A DNA stretch of 56,621 nt from Myxococcus vastator (lineage in GTDB: Bacteria > Myxococcota > Myxococcia > Myxococcales > Myxococcaceae), in contig NZ_JAAIYB010000003.1 of the NCBI RefSeq assembly GCF_010894475.1, forward strand, positions 1 through 56,621. The letters run 5' to 3'. The first letter of the stretch is position 1; each line of letters opens with the position of its first letter. Made by a program: the position numbers and the translations under genes. Of the stretch, positions 39,619 to 48,487 are shown in pieces. The notes beneath the pieces are model-generated. The model made no database searches, was not told the origin of the DNA, and saw nothing but the letters and a program-made list of their open reading frames with translations.

Positions 39619-41097
39619 TCAGAGGCCGTCAATCATCCGGAGGGCCACGTCCGGCATGAAGGTGCCGGCGGGCGTGTTGGGCGCGACGCCGCACTGGCCG
39701 TCGGAGTCGCCGGGGACCTTGATCCACAGGACCAGCTCCGCGCCGCCCACGCCCACCTGGTTCGTCGGGCCAATCCTCCGGCCGGCGGGGTTGCACCACT
39801 CCCCGTTGGAGCCATTGCCGTTGCGGCTGGTGTCCACCACGAAGGGTTTGGTGTAGCCGTACCGGCTGCTCAGCGAGCTGTTGACGGAGCCCGCGTACGA
39901 GGCCGACTGCGCGGTGGTGTAGAAGTTCGACACGTTGAGCGCGAAGCCCCGCACGTTGCGCACGCCCATGTTCTCCAGCCGCTGGGCCATGGTGTCCGCG
40001 TTGATCCACAGGGCGTTGCCCGCGTCCAGGTAGGCCCACGTGTTCGGCGCGCGGTCCCTGAACTGCTCGGTGGCGTAGCGAATCAGGCTGATGCGCGTCT
40101 GCCGCTCGGCGTCGTTCGCCAGGCAGTCGAGCTGGGCGACGGCGTCCGGCTCGATGATGACGACGGCGGGACGGTTGCCGATGGCGGCGGCGAAGGACGA
40201 AATCCACGTCCGGTACGCCTCCGGCGACCCCGCGCCTCCGCCCGAGTGGCTGCCGCAGTCCCGGCCCGGGATGTTGTAGGCCACCAGCACCGGCAGCTTG
40301 TCCGCCGCGTCCGCTGCCGCGACGAAGCTGGACACCGCCGGGGTGATGTCTCCGCTCCACGCGGCGAACCAGCGCGCGGCCAGGTTGTTCGCGATGGAGG
40401 ACTGGATGCGCGCCGCGCGCGAGTCCCCGCTGTTGGCCCGGACCCAGTTGGCCGGGTTGGAGTTCGGGTCGATGTAGAAGCCGCTCGTCATCCCCAACGG
40501 TCCGCCGCCACCGCCGCCGTCCTCCGTGGTGAGCGAGATGTCATCAATGAACGCGCTGAACCCTGTCGCGCGGCCTCCCATCTGGAAGGTGACCTGTCCC
40601 GCCTGCGTGGCCAGCGTCGACGTGAAGGGGAACGTGAAGCGCCGTGACGTGCCGTCCAACGTTATCTGCCGGTCCAGCGGCGCGGTGTACGGCGGGCTCT
40701 CCAACTGCACCGTCACGCGGACCGTCGTGCTCACCGAAGCGGAAGCGGTGAAGGACAGCGTGTACGCCCGGCCATTCACGAGCGGAATGTCGTCCTGGCC
40801 AATCAGCGCGTCCCAGGGGTTGGCCGTCCCGCCCCCCACGTCCACGCGCAGCCGGGCGTTCTCCACGCGGGACTGCGTGTTGGGGCCACTCCACCAGGGC
40901 GATACGGTGCCGCCGCTGAAGGTGCCATTGGAGACGAGCTCGGTCAGCGCATCGGCGCGAATGCCGAGCGCCTCGGGCTCCGCCGGGGCGGGCGGCTCCG
41001 AGGGACCACAGGCAGTCGCAATGGCCGCCGCGAGCATCAGCGCGGCCGGAGCGGTGAAGCGACGAGACAGCGAACCAGCGGAGTCACGTGGTTGCAC
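39619..41097 (-). CDS. GH6 cellulase lipoprotein with N-terminal carbohydrate-binding domain
   Basis: A 492-residue exported protein. Signal peptide and probable lipobox (AATAIATAC type, ending IATAC) precede a jelly-roll of about 140 residues (SNGTFSGGTVSPWWSGPN to AFIDDISLT), then a Gly-rich linker and the glycoside hydrolase family 6 domain. Both GH6 signatures are there: VAYNIPGRDCGSHSGGGAG and VVIIEPDAVAQLDC, with the catalytic Asp residues within. Later, SNFYTTAQS and VDTSRNGNGSNGEWCNP are also typical. It would cleave cellulose or related 1,4-beta-glucans. Start GTG 41097 has GGAGGAAGGG six bases ahead and is preferred to the longer frame. The jelly-roll resembles that of the GH16 enzyme. 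Confidence 0.92.
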   Translation of the reverse strand: MQPRDSAGSLSRRFTAPAALMLAAAIATACGPSEPPAPAEPEALGIRADALTELVSNGTFSGGTVSPWWSGPNTQSRVENARLRVDVGGGTANPWDALIGQDDIPLVNGRAYTLSFTASASVSTTVRVTVQLESPPYTAPLDRQITLDGTSRRFTFPFTSTLATQAGQVTFQMGGRATGFSAFIDDISLTTEDGGGGGGPLGMTSGFYIDPNSNPANWVRANSGDSRAARIQSSIANNLAARWFAAWSGDITPAVSSFVAAADAADKLPVLVAYNIPGRDCGSHSGGGAGSPEAYRTWISSFAAAIGNRPAVVIIEPDAVAQLDCLANDAERQTRISLIRYATEQFRDRAPNTWAYLDAGNALWINADTMAQRLENMGVRNVRGFALNVSNFYTTAQSASYAGSVNSSLSSRYGYTKPFVVDTSRNGNGSNGEWCNPAGRRIGPTNQVGVGGAELVLWIKVPGDSDGQCGVAPNTPAGTFMPDVALRMIDGL

Positions 41098-41251
41098 GAA
41101 GCCCTTCCTCCCGCCCGCGCGAGGACGCCAGGGAGCGGCGCCCGGAGTGACGCGGGCTGTGTCGAGTGCGTGGCCCGTGGGTGGCCCCGCGAGCACGCGG
41201 CGCCACACTTACACGTTTTTCCTGTTTTTCAGCCCTTCAATCCGCGGGGGG

Positions 41252-42925
41252 TCAGCGAAGTGCGCGCAGATGAACAGGCGGCACGCGGAACTCCGAGGCC
41301 TGCTCCACCACGCGGCCCAGCCGCAGCAGCAGGTGCTCCTCGTAGGGGCGGCCTGTGAGCTGGAGCCCCACCGGGAGCCCCTCTTCGTCGAAGCCGGCTG
41401 GCACCGACAGCGAAGGGAAGCCCGTCAGGTTGGCCAGGCGCACGAAGCGCATCAGGGCATCGACGACAGGCAGGTTCGACTCGCCATCCGGAAGCGCCGC
41501 TTCGGGGATGAGGGGCGCCGTGGTGGCCGTCGTGGGCGTGACGAGGACGTCCACGCCGGCCATCTGCGCCAGCAGCTCGCGCGTCAGGCGATGCCGGTGC
41601 CGCAGGGCATGCACCAGGTCCGTGGCCCGGAAGTGCCGGCCAATGGCCAGGTTGGTGCGCGTGTCGAGCCCGAACTCCGACGGATGCGCCTTCACGTGGG
41701 GAAGCATCGCCTCCGACATCTCGCTCAGGATGATGCAGCTGTGCGTCCACAGGACGGTGTTGAGGTCGGGGGGCGGAAGCTCCACCACGCGCGCGCCCGC
41801 GGCCGACAGCGCGGCCACGGCTTCCTTGCAGCGGGCGACGACGTCCGCGTCGGCGTCCTCGAAGTAGTCCCAGCAGATGCCCAGCCGCACGCCGCTCAGG
41901 CCTTCATCCTCGTAGCCAGACAGGTGATGCGGCGACTGCCCCTGTGAGACGAGGTCATGTCCATCCGGCCCCGCGAGCAGCGAGTACGCGGCGGCGACGT
42001 CGTCCACGGTGAGCCCCATGGGCCCCACGTGGCCCACGTTCCAGCACAGCGGCGGCACGCCCGTCTCCGGGATGCGGCCCCACGTCGCCTTGAGGCCCAC
42101 GATGCCGCACAGGGCCGCGGGGATGCGGATGGAGCCACCGCCGTCGGCGCCGATGCTCAAGGGGCACAGGCCGGCGGCCACGGCGGCGGCGGAGGCGCTG
42201 GAGCTGCCACCGGTGATGCGGCCCGTGTCCCAGGGATTGCGAGCGGCGCCATGGTGGGGATTCAACCCGATGGGGTTGATGCCAATCTCATTCATGTTGG
42301 CCTTGCCCAGGATGATGGCGCCCGCGGCCTTGAGCCGGGCCGCCACCGTCGAGTCCGCGGCGGCCACCTGCGTGCGGAACCGCGTGCCCAGCGTGGTGGG
42401 GAACCCGGCCAGGTCGACCTCATCCTTCAGCACGACGGGAACCCCGTCGAGCACGCTCAGCGGGCGGCCCGCGCGCAGCCGCTCCGTGGACGCCTCCGCG
42501 GCCCGGTGGACCTCGTCCGGCTTGCGGGCGATGAACAAGCCCAGGCGCTGCTTCCCACTGTCCATGCGGGCGATGGACTCATGAATCCGCTGCACCACTG
42601 CCACCGGGTCCGTGGCGCCCTCGCGGTAGGCGCGGACATAGGACGCGACGCTCTCCCGCTCCGGTGGACTGGCGGACGCGGCGATGGCGCGCGCGGCCTG
42701 CTCCGTGGATGTCTGCGACTCCGTGGCGGCGGTGCCCTGGGGCAAGGGGAACTGGAGCGGCGTCGCATCCCCCGCAGGGAGCTCACGCCAGCGCTCGATG
42801 CCGCTGTCCCGCGTCAGCTTGTCCAGCATCACCGACCCGACGCCGCTCTCGAGCGCGTTCACGAAAGCCTTGAGCGCCAGGCCCGACACACGGGGCGCCT
42901 TCACGGGATTGCGTTGGTAGGTCAT
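41252..42925 (-). CDS. amidase signature family enzyme
   Basis: A 557-residue amidase. The Ser-cisSer-Lys triad is present: Lys in LDGVPVVLKDEVDLAG, the cis-Ser in ITGGSSSASAAAVAAG and the nucleophile in SIGADGGGSIRIPA. The C-terminal half carries VLVTPTTATTAPLIPE and NLTGFPSLSVPAGFDEEGLPVGLQL, both typical. It hydrolyses small amides; the physiological substrate is unknown. An N-terminal helical extension of about 90 residues precedes the catalytic core. The start is ATG 42925; an upstream ATG at 42979 lies in the preceding gene's end and has no site. Neighbouring genes do not point to a pathway. Confidence 0.92.
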   Translation of the reverse strand: MTYQRNPVKAPRVSGLALKAFVNALESGVGSVMLDKLTRDSGIERWRELPAGDATPLQFPLPQGTAATESQTSTEQAARAIAASASPPERESVASYVRAYREGATDPVAVVQRIHESIARMDSGKQRLGLFIARKPDEVHRAAEASTERLRAGRPLSVLDGVPVVLKDEVDLAGFPTTLGTRFRTQVAAADSTVAARLKAAGAIILGKANMNEIGINPIGLNPHHGAARNPWDTGRITGGSSSASAAAVAAGLCPLSIGADGGGSIRIPAALCGIVGLKATWGRIPETGVPPLCWNVGHVGPMGLTVDDVAAAYSLLAGPDGHDLVSQGQSPHHLSGYEDEGLSGVRLGICWDYFEDADADVVARCKEAVAALSAAGARVVELPPPDLNTVLWTHSCIILSEMSEAMLPHVKAHPSEFGLDTRTNLAIGRHFRATDLVHALRHRHRLTRELLAQMAGVDVLVTPTTATTAPLIPEAALPDGESNLPVVDALMRFVRLANLTGFPSLSVPAGFDEEGLPVGLQLTGRPYEEHLLLRLGRVVEQASEFRVPPVHLRALR

Positions 42926-42979
42926 TGCGCGGCAGCCTACCCCCGAGCCGGCGATACCGCATGAGCGATGGTGGCCCAC

Positions 42980-44089
42980 TCAGCGGCACACGTCGTCATG
43001 AGCCACATACCGCGCGTCCGGAACAGCGGCGGCGATGCGTCGCAGGAATGACTCCGAGTCGACGAACTGCTCCAAGTGAAGAACGCCGCGGCCAGGAGCG
43101 TGGCCAGTGAGCAACTCCCGAGCCACCTCCGCCGCGACTCGCCCCGTCAACATCGCCTCTCGCCGACCTTGGAGTGTCGCGACCCGCGTCGCGGGCATGC
43201 CCGCGGAGTGTCCCCTCGCCTTCGCCAGAACCGAACACACATCCGAGCCCGCGTGGACCCGCAGGGCCAGCCAGGTCGCGGCACGTCGGAGCGGTGGCCA
43301 TCGCAACAGCCGGCCCATCCCCAGCCGGACGGCGAGCGCGGCCAGACAGCCCAACCCAGGTGGGTCGAAGCACAGCCATGTCGAAACGGTGGGAACAGAC
43401 AATGTGCGTGCAACGGTTCGCTGGTCCGGGAAGTTGAACCGCCACGCACGGCGCGGCCTCGCTTCTCCAGGGAAGTGGACCCAGGTGGCCTCGTGGAACC
43501 CGTGGACACGGTGGAGTTGTCCCTGTCGGTAGACGTCAAACGGCGCGGAGAGGTTCTCCAGCGTCCATTCGATGGCCGCCGCACCGTGAATGTCGCCGCC
43601 GCCCAGCAATACGAAGAGGTCCAGTTGATCCACGGTGTCGAGCCGAGACGTTGCCCGCGCCGCCAGGACCTGCGTGAGCCCCGGAGCCACGCCCACGCTG
43701 AGCACTGCGGTGCTTCCCGCCTGGGCCGCGACGGGCGCCAGTCGCTCGAAGGCGGACAGGGACGCCTCCGACGCTGTCACGTCCACGTAGTCGAGGCCTG
43801 AACGCAGGCAGTGCTCGACGAACGACGAGGCCTGTTGGTCCAGGCACATCACCACGAGCGAGACACCGTCCAGGTGCGCCACGGCCTCGGGCGCGGTGAC
43901 GTCGAGCGCCCGCGCCCGTGTCCCCTCCCCCGTGCGCCGCGCGAGCGACTCCGCCTTGGCCCTGCTGCGACCTGCCACTACCACGCGGCCGGGAAAGGCG
44001 GGAGCCAGGATGCGAACGACCTCCTGCCCCACCTGCCCGTAGCCGCCCACCACGAGGATGTCCCTGGTGCGTCCCACAGCGTCCATCAT
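42980..44089 (-). CDS. saccharopine dehydrogenase-like oxidoreductase
   Basis: A 369-residue protein with an N-terminal Rossmann fold (ILVVGGYGQVGQEVVRILA), then VVVAGRSRAKAESLARR and a conserved-looking GLDYVDVTASEASLSAFERL. The fold matches the saccharopine dehydrogenase NAD(P)-binding family, which contains many enzymes of unknown substrate besides lysine metabolism. GGAGAGG lies just before the tandem ATG pair (44089 and 44086). The gene diverges from a LysR regulator across 96 bases, so it is probably its target. C-terminal half has several Trp/Leu-rich helices (LLRWPPLRRAATWLALRV) that may touch membrane. Confidence 0.85.
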   Translation of the reverse strand: MMDAVGRTRDILVVGGYGQVGQEVVRILAPAFPGRVVVAGRSRAKAESLARRTGEGTRARALDVTAPEAVAHLDGVSLVVMCLDQQASSFVEHCLRSGLDYVDVTASEASLSAFERLAPVAAQAGSTAVLSVGVAPGLTQVLAARATSRLDTVDQLDLFVLLGGGDIHGAAAIEWTLENLSAPFDVYRQGQLHRVHGFHEATWVHFPGEARPRRAWRFNFPDQRTVARTLSVPTVSTWLCFDPPGLGCLAALAVRLGMGRLLRWPPLRRAATWLALRVHAGSDVCSVLAKARGHSAGMPATRVATLQGRREAMLTGRVAAEVARELLTGHAPGRGVLHLEQFVDSESFLRRIAAAVPDARYVAHDDVCR

Positions 44090-44150
44090 CGAACCTCTCC
44101 GTCACGCGTCCGGAAGGGTTCTGCCGCCAGTTCCCGTGGAATGCGACCGA

Positions 44151-44177
44151 GGTCCGTGAACATCATCTGTGCGGACC
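44151..44177. promoter_or_regulatory. inverted repeat in the LysR divergent control region
   Basis: GGTCCG (44151-44156) and CGGACC (44172-44177) flank a 15-base centre, just before the LysR start codon. LysR regulators usually bind such interrupted dyads and repress themselves from them. Confidence 0.4.
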
Positions 44178-44185
44178 ACGCATCA

Positions 44186-45070
44186 ATGCCCTCGCTCTCG
44201 AACATCGAAGCCTTCGTTCGCGCCGCCGAGCACGGTGACTTCACCCGTGCGGCACGGAAACTCCAGCTCACCGCATCCGCCGTGAGCCGGCGCATTGCCC
44301 GCCTGGAGGAGGAACTGGGCGTCGTGCTCTTCCAGCGGACGACCCGCGCCATGCAGCTCACCGAGGACGGCCGTGCATTCCATGCCCGCTGCAAGCGCAT
44401 CCTCGGGGAACTGGAGGACGCGAAGGAGTCGCTCTCCCGTTCCCGGCAAAGGCCCGTGGGCGTGCTCCGGGTGAACGCGCCACAAGTCATCGGCCAGTTG
44501 GTGCTCCTGCCGGCGCTGCCTCGCTTCCTCACGGCGTACCCTGACGTCGAGCTGCGCCTGACACTTCGGGACGAGGTAGTGGACCCCATCACCGAAGGCG
44601 CCGACGTGCTCCTGAGACTTGGAGCCCTGGAGGACTCGCGGCTGGTGGCTCGGAAGCTGGGCACCACGCGGTTGCTCGCCTGCGCCGCCCCCGCGTACCT
44701 GCGACGCCACGGCCGGCCAGAGACGGTGGCGGACCTGCGCCGGCACAACTGCCTTGGCTTTCTCCGAGAGAGCGCGCCTGCCTCCTGGCTGCTGCATGAC
44801 GGGAGCACCCCGGTGAGCGCCGAGCCCCGAGGCACGTTCCACACGAACCATGGTGCTACCTTGCGTGATGCGACCGTGCTGGGCCTGGGCATCGCCCAGC
44901 TCTTCGACTTCATGGTGGCCCGCGAATTGGACTCCGGAGCGCTCGTGCCCGTTCTGGAAGGACAGGCGGGTGCGCCCCGCCCCATCCACGCTTTGTACCC
45001 GCGCGGCAAGCATCTTCCCTCGCGGGTTCGCGTCTTCCTGGACTTCGTGGCTACGCTCTTCCCCCGGTGA
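44186..45070 (+). CDS. LysR-family transcriptional regulator
   Basis: A 294-residue regulator of normal length. The winged helix-turn-helix covers residues 1-60 (MPSLSNIEAFVRAAEHGDFT, then ARKLQLTASAVSRRIARLEE), and the C-terminal effector domain starts with VGVLRVNAPQVIGQLVLLP. The pattern, with RGTFHTNHGATLRDATVLGLG, is that of the subgroup that includes AaeR/DmlR-like regulators. It is divergent from the saccharopine dehydrogenase-like gene, which is its likely target. ATG 44186 is chosen by homology of the N-terminus; no strong ribosome-binding site precedes it, and the long upstream frame runs antisense through the neighbour. Confidence 0.93.
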   Translation: MPSLSNIEAFVRAAEHGDFTRAARKLQLTASAVSRRIARLEEELGVVLFQRTTRAMQLTEDGRAFHARCKRILGELEDAKESLSRSRQRPVGVLRVNAPQVIGQLVLLPALPRFLTAYPDVELRLTLRDEVVDPITEGADVLLRLGALEDSRLVARKLGTTRLLACAAPAYLRRHGRPETVADLRRHNCLGFLRESAPASWLLHDGSTPVSAEPRGTFHTNHGATLRDATVLGLGIAQLFDFMVARELDSGALVPVLEGQAGAPRPIHALYPRGKHLPSRVRVFLDFVATLFPR

Positions 45071-45104
45071 GCTTGGGACGAAGTCGTTGAGCAGGAGGAG
45101 CTTC

Positions 45105-47060
45105 ATGCAAAGGGCAGATGGCGCACGGCGCGGCTCGCTCGACACCGTGCTGCGGGAGCGGTTCGGCTTGACGGACTTCCGTCCCGGCCAGCGAGAGGTC
45201 CTCGATGCCCTGCTCGGTCCGAACGCCGCGGCGCTCGCGGTGTTCCCCACGGGTGGCGGCAAATCGCTCTGCTATCAGCTTCCGGCGCTGCTGCTGAAGG
45301 GCATCACGGTGGTGGTGTCACCGCTGATCGCGCTGATGAAGGACCAGATTGACGCCCTGGCCCGGCAGGGCATCCGCGCCGCACGGCTGGACGCCTCGCT
45401 GTCGGTGGACGACTCACGCGAAGTCACGCAGGCGCTGCGTGAGGGTTCGCTCAAGTTGCTGTACGTGGCGCCCGAGCGCTTCAACAACGAGCGCTTCACC
45501 GCCCTGCTCCGTGAGCTGCGCATCTCCCTGTTCGCGGTGGATGAGGCGCACTGTGTTTCGGAGTGGGGCCACAACTTCCGGCCGGACTACCTGAAGCTGG
45601 CGAAGGCCGCGCGGGAGCTGTCGGCCGAGCGAGTCCTCGCGCTCACCGCCACGGCGACACCGTCCGTCGTGCGGGATATCTGTCAGGGCTTCGGCATCCC
45701 CGAGGAGAACGCGGTCGTCACGGGCTTCTATCGGCAGAACCTCACGCTGGAGACCACCCCGGTGCACGCCGAGGTCCGCGACGCACTGCTCCTCGAACGG
45801 CTCGGCTCCCGAGCGCCCGGCCCCACCATCGTCTACGTCACGCTACAGAAGACCGCCGAGCGCGTGGCCGCGTTCCTCTCCGGCGAAGGTCTCCCCGCCA
45901 GCGCCTACCACGCCGGCCTGGAGTCGGAGGTCCGTGAGCGGGTGCAGGAAGCCTGGATGGACTCCTCGAATGGAATCGTCGTGGCCACCATCGCGTTCGG
46001 GATGGGCATCGACAAGGCGGACGTGCGGGCCGTGTATCACTACAACCTGCCCAAGGGTCTGGAGAGCTACAGCCAGGAGATTGGCCGCGCCGGGCGCGAT
46101 GGAGCGCCGTCGGTGGTGGAGCTGTTCGCGTGTCCGGATGACGTCCCCAGCCTGGAGAACTTCGCGCTCGGGGACACACCCACGCGGGAAGCGATTCAAG
46201 GCCTGGTGACGGAGTTGCTCGGCCTGGGGCCCGAGCTGAGCGTCGACATGTTCGCCCTGTCCAGCCGGCATGATGTGCGGCCGCTCGTGCTCCGCACGGC
46301 GCTGACGTACCTGGAGCTTGAAGGCGTGTTGCGGCAGGGCACGCCGTACTACGCGGGCTACAAGGTGCAGCCGCTCGTGTCTCTCGACGCGCTCGTGGGG
46401 CGCTTCCAGGGAGAGCGGGTGCAGTTCCTGCGCGACGTGTTTGCCCGGGCGAAGAAAGGACGCACCTGGTACTCGCTCGACCCGTCCGAGGTGGCGAGCT
46501 CGCTACGACAGCCCCGCGAGCGGGTGGTCCGGGCGATTGAATACCTCGAGGAGCAAGGACTCGTGTTGCTCCAGGTGTCTGAGCTGCGTCAGCGCTTCAC
46601 GCGGCTGCGGCCCCAGGAGGACGCCGCGGCGCTCACCGCGCTCCTCCATGAGCGCTTCCAGCAGCGCGAAGCTCAGGAGGTCACGCGTGTCCGGGACGTG
46701 CTGAAGCTCGTCACCCATGCGGGGTGCCAGAGCAATGCGTTGGTCGCCCACTTCGGTCAGCGGCGGGAGCAGCCGTGTGGGCACTGCACCTTCTGCCGGA
46801 CCAGGGAGGCTCAGGTGCTTCCCTCCGTGCGCCGGAGGCCGGCACTGCCGGCGGGCCTCGACGTGGCGGCCTTCCGGGCCCTGGCGACGAAGCATCCCGA
46901 GGCGCTCGGGCATCCGAGACAGGCCGCGAGGTTCCTCTGTGGCTTGAGCAGCCCCGCCCTCACGCGGGCGAAGCTCGGGGGGCACAAGCTGTTTGGCGCG
47001 CTGGAGGGCTGGCCCTTCGCCGAGGTGCTGGACTTCTGTGGCCGTCCGTCCGTGACTTGA
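45105..47060 (+). CDS. recQ: RecQ-family DNA helicase
   Basis: A 651-residue ATP-dependent 3'-5' helicase. Motif 0 is FGLTDFRPGQREVLDALL, Walker A PTGGGKSLCYQLPA, motif II AVDEAHCVSEWGHNFRPDY, motif III ALTATATPSVV, motif V TIAFGMGIDKADVRAVYHYN and motif VI QEIGRAGRDG. A winged-helix region follows, then an unusual zinc-binding pattern late in the chain (AGCQ near residue 540, then CGHCTFC). The zinc module being moved to a later position suggests a RecQ subgroup different from E. coli RecQ, so the symbol is given with caution. There is no HRDC domain apparent; the C-terminal segment is short. Ribosome-binding site AGGAGGAG is five bases before the ATG. Confidence 0.9.
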   Translation: MQRADGARRGSLDTVLRERFGLTDFRPGQREVLDALLGPNAAALAVFPTGGGKSLCYQLPALLLKGITVVVSPLIALMKDQIDALARQGIRAARLDASLSVDDSREVTQALREGSLKLLYVAPERFNNERFTALLRELRISLFAVDEAHCVSEWGHNFRPDYLKLAKAARELSAERVLALTATATPSVVRDICQGFGIPEENAVVTGFYRQNLTLETTPVHAEVRDALLLERLGSRAPGPTIVYVTLQKTAERVAAFLSGEGLPASAYHAGLESEVRERVQEAWMDSSNGIVVATIAFGMGIDKADVRAVYHYNLPKGLESYSQEIGRAGRDGAPSVVELFACPDDVPSLENFALGDTPTREAIQGLVTELLGLGPELSVDMFALSSRHDVRPLVLRTALTYLELEGVLRQGTPYYAGYKVQPLVSLDALVGRFQGERVQFLRDVFARAKKGRTWYSLDPSEVASSLRQPRERVVRAIEYLEEQGLVLLQVSELRQRFTRLRPQEDAAALTALLHERFQQREAQEVTRVRDVLKLVTHAGCQSNALVAHFGQRREQPCGHCTFCRTREAQVLPSVRRRPALPAGLDVAAFRALATKHPEALGHPRQAARFLCGLSSPALTRAKLGGHKLFGALEGWPFAEVLDFCGRPSVT

Positions 47061-47066
47061 CGGGAC

Positions 47067-48026
47067 CTACCCCTGGTCGAGCACGCCCGCGCGATAGTCC
47101 TCGAAGGCCTGGCGGATCTCCTCGCGGGTGTTCATGACGAACGGGCCGTACTGAACGATGGGCTCACGCAGAGGCCGTGCGGTGGCGATGAGCAGTTCGC
47201 TCCGGCGATTCCGCGCGCGAACGCGAAGCCGGCTCCCCGGACCGAGCACTGCCAGCGAGCCCTCGCGCACCGGCTTCGACGTGTCTTCGGGTCCCACGTC
47301 CACCTCCCCCGCGGACACGAAGGCGAACGCGGTGTGCTCCGACGGTGTGTCGAGCTCGAAGGGACGGTCGTCCTCGAGCGCGAGGGTCAGCAAGAGCGGC
47401 TGCGTGGGGCGCTCACGCACGGGGCCCTGGAGCCCGTTCATGTGGCCCGCGATGACACGCGCGCGGCTCCCCGAGGGAGACAGGCGCTCCTCCGCGAGCT
47501 GCTCGGGCGTGTGGTCCTGGTAGGCGGGCGGGCACAGCTTCTCCTTCGCGGGGAGGTTGAGCCAGAGCTGGAAGCCAGACATCAACCCCTGCACCTGCTC
47601 CGGCATCTCCGAGTGGATGAGGCCACGGCCCGCGGTCATCCACTGCGAGCCCCCTCCGGCGATGAGCCCGCTGTTGCCACGACTGTCCCGGTGGCGCATC
47701 CGCCCGTCGAGCATGACGGTGACTGTCTCGAAGCCCCGGTGGGGGTGATTCGGAAAGCCGTTGATGTAGGCCCCCGGATCATCGGAGTGGAACCGGTCCA
47801 GCATGAGGAACGGGTCGAGGTTCCGCAGCGCGGGCTGCCCGATGACCCGCGTCAACTGGACCCCTGCCCCATCCGTCGCGGGGATGCCTTCGAACGTCTG
47901 CACCACGTTGCGCTGCGACTTCAGGACGACCGCGGGGGCACCGTCCGGGCGTCGGCATCCCACGGCCGAGGCGGCTGCGAGAAGACCTGCATGGAGGAGG
48001 AAGCGGCGACGGGAGGTGGCGTTCAT
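47067..48026 (-). CDS. pirin-family protein with Tat-lipoprotein signal
   Basis: A 319-residue cupin protein of the pirin family. The metal-binding pattern is FPNHPHRGFETVTVML and GLIHSEMPEQ; GGGSQWMTAGRG and FQLWLNLPAKEK are also characteristic. Its unusual feature is the N-terminus, SRRRFLLHAGLLAAASAVGC, a twin-arginine signal ending in a lipobox-like AVGC. Pirins are mostly cytoplasmic or nuclear quercetinase-like proteins, so a membrane-anchored exported form is unexpected. ATG 48026 has AAGG seven bases ahead. It lies downstream of tRNA-Leu on the same strand and converges on recQ with six bases between. Confidence 0.88.
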   Translation of the reverse strand: MNATSRRRFLLHAGLLAAASAVGCRRPDGAPAVVLKSQRNVVQTFEGIPATDGAGVQLTRVIGQPALRNLDPFLMLDRFHSDDPGAYINGFPNHPHRGFETVTVMLDGRMRHRDSRGNSGLIAGGGSQWMTAGRGLIHSEMPEQVQGLMSGFQLWLNLPAKEKLCPPAYQDHTPEQLAEERLSPSGSRARVIAGHMNGLQGPVRERPTQPLLLTLALEDDRPFELDTPSEHTAFAFVSAGEVDVGPEDTSKPVREGSLAVLGPGSRLRVRARNRRSELLIATARPLREPIVQYGPFVMNTREEIRQAFEDYRAGVLDQG

Positions 48027-48067
48027 GAGGACCTTGCCGGGAACCGGAAGTGCGCCCCCCGAGCCTC

Positions 48068-48087
48068 CTCCGGGAGCCCGCCCGGAG
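48068..48087 (-). terminator. terminator after tRNA-Leu
   Basis: CTCCGGG (48068-48074) and CCCGGAG (48081-48087) are perfect inverted repeats, five bases beyond the tRNA 3' end on the minus strand. No U-tract. Confidence 0.45.
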
Positions 48088-48091
48088 TCCA

Positions 48092-48177
48092 TGCACGAGC
48101 CGGGGATCGAACCCGGACGGCCCTTACGGGCCAGCGGATTTTAAGTCCGCTGCGTCTGCCAGTTCCGCCACTCGTGC
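48092..48177 (-). tRNA. tRNA-Leu (anticodon UAA)
   Basis: The minus strand reads GCACGAG as acceptor 5' arm, D-loop region TGGCGGAACTGGCAGACGC, anticodon stem GCGGA with loop CTTAAAA (anticodon TAA), long variable arm with GGCCCG/GGGCC, T-stem CCGGG with TTCGATC and CCCGG, then CTCGTGC and discriminator A. The long variable arm and anticodon define tRNA-Leu(UAA). CCA is not encoded. Confidence 0.97.
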
Positions 48178-48192
48178 CCTGCTGCGGGCAGC

Positions 48193-48222
48193 ACCCTACA
48201 GGGCCTGTCCTCCCTCCGGCAA
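48193..48222 (-). promoter_or_regulatory. promoter of tRNA-Leu
   Basis: On the minus strand TTGCCG (48222-48217) and TAGGGT (48198-48193), with an 18-base spacer, lie so that transcription would begin about eight bases before the tRNA 5' end. Four of six consensus bases each. Confidence 0.45.
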
Positions 48223-48469
48223 AGGCCTCGTGCAGCCCCCGGCTCTCTTCCTTTCCCGCCGGGCCACCAGGCAGGCCCGGACGCCAGGCTCGCGTCCTAC
48301 GGCGCCCCTGGCCCCGCGCCAGGGCGCCCGGGGATGCGCCAACCCCTCAAGAGCGTTGAAGAATCCAGGGCCCTGGGTCGGATTCGCCGCCTGGGAGGCC
48401 GGTTCCGGGCCCCGACTCTTCACAGTTCGACGGCCGGGATGTGCTCCACCGTCGCATCCCGCCTGACCC
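48223..48469. other. GC-rich intergenic stretch without a recognised gene
   Basis: Between the divergent tRNA-Leu and ffh promoters no open frame has a convincing ribosome-binding site. I see several short GC-rich inverted repeats but no clear RNA gene. Confidence 0.4.
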
Positions 48470-48478
48470 TGTTATAAA
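48470..48478 (+). promoter_or_regulatory. extended -10 promoter of ffh
   Basis: TGTTATAAA is a TGn-extended -10 element with a near-perfect TATAAA hexamer in otherwise GC-rich DNA. It ends nine bases before the ffh ATG, so the transcript would start at or next to the start codon. No clear -35 is seen. Confidence 0.6.
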
Positions 48479-48487
48479 GCGCCCCCC

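Noticed and set aside
41098-41251. Promoter of the GH6 gene in the A/T-rich patch near 41210-41235.
   Set aside because: The minus strand has a TTGAAG but no -10 at a workable distance; the patch may still matter but I cannot define elements.
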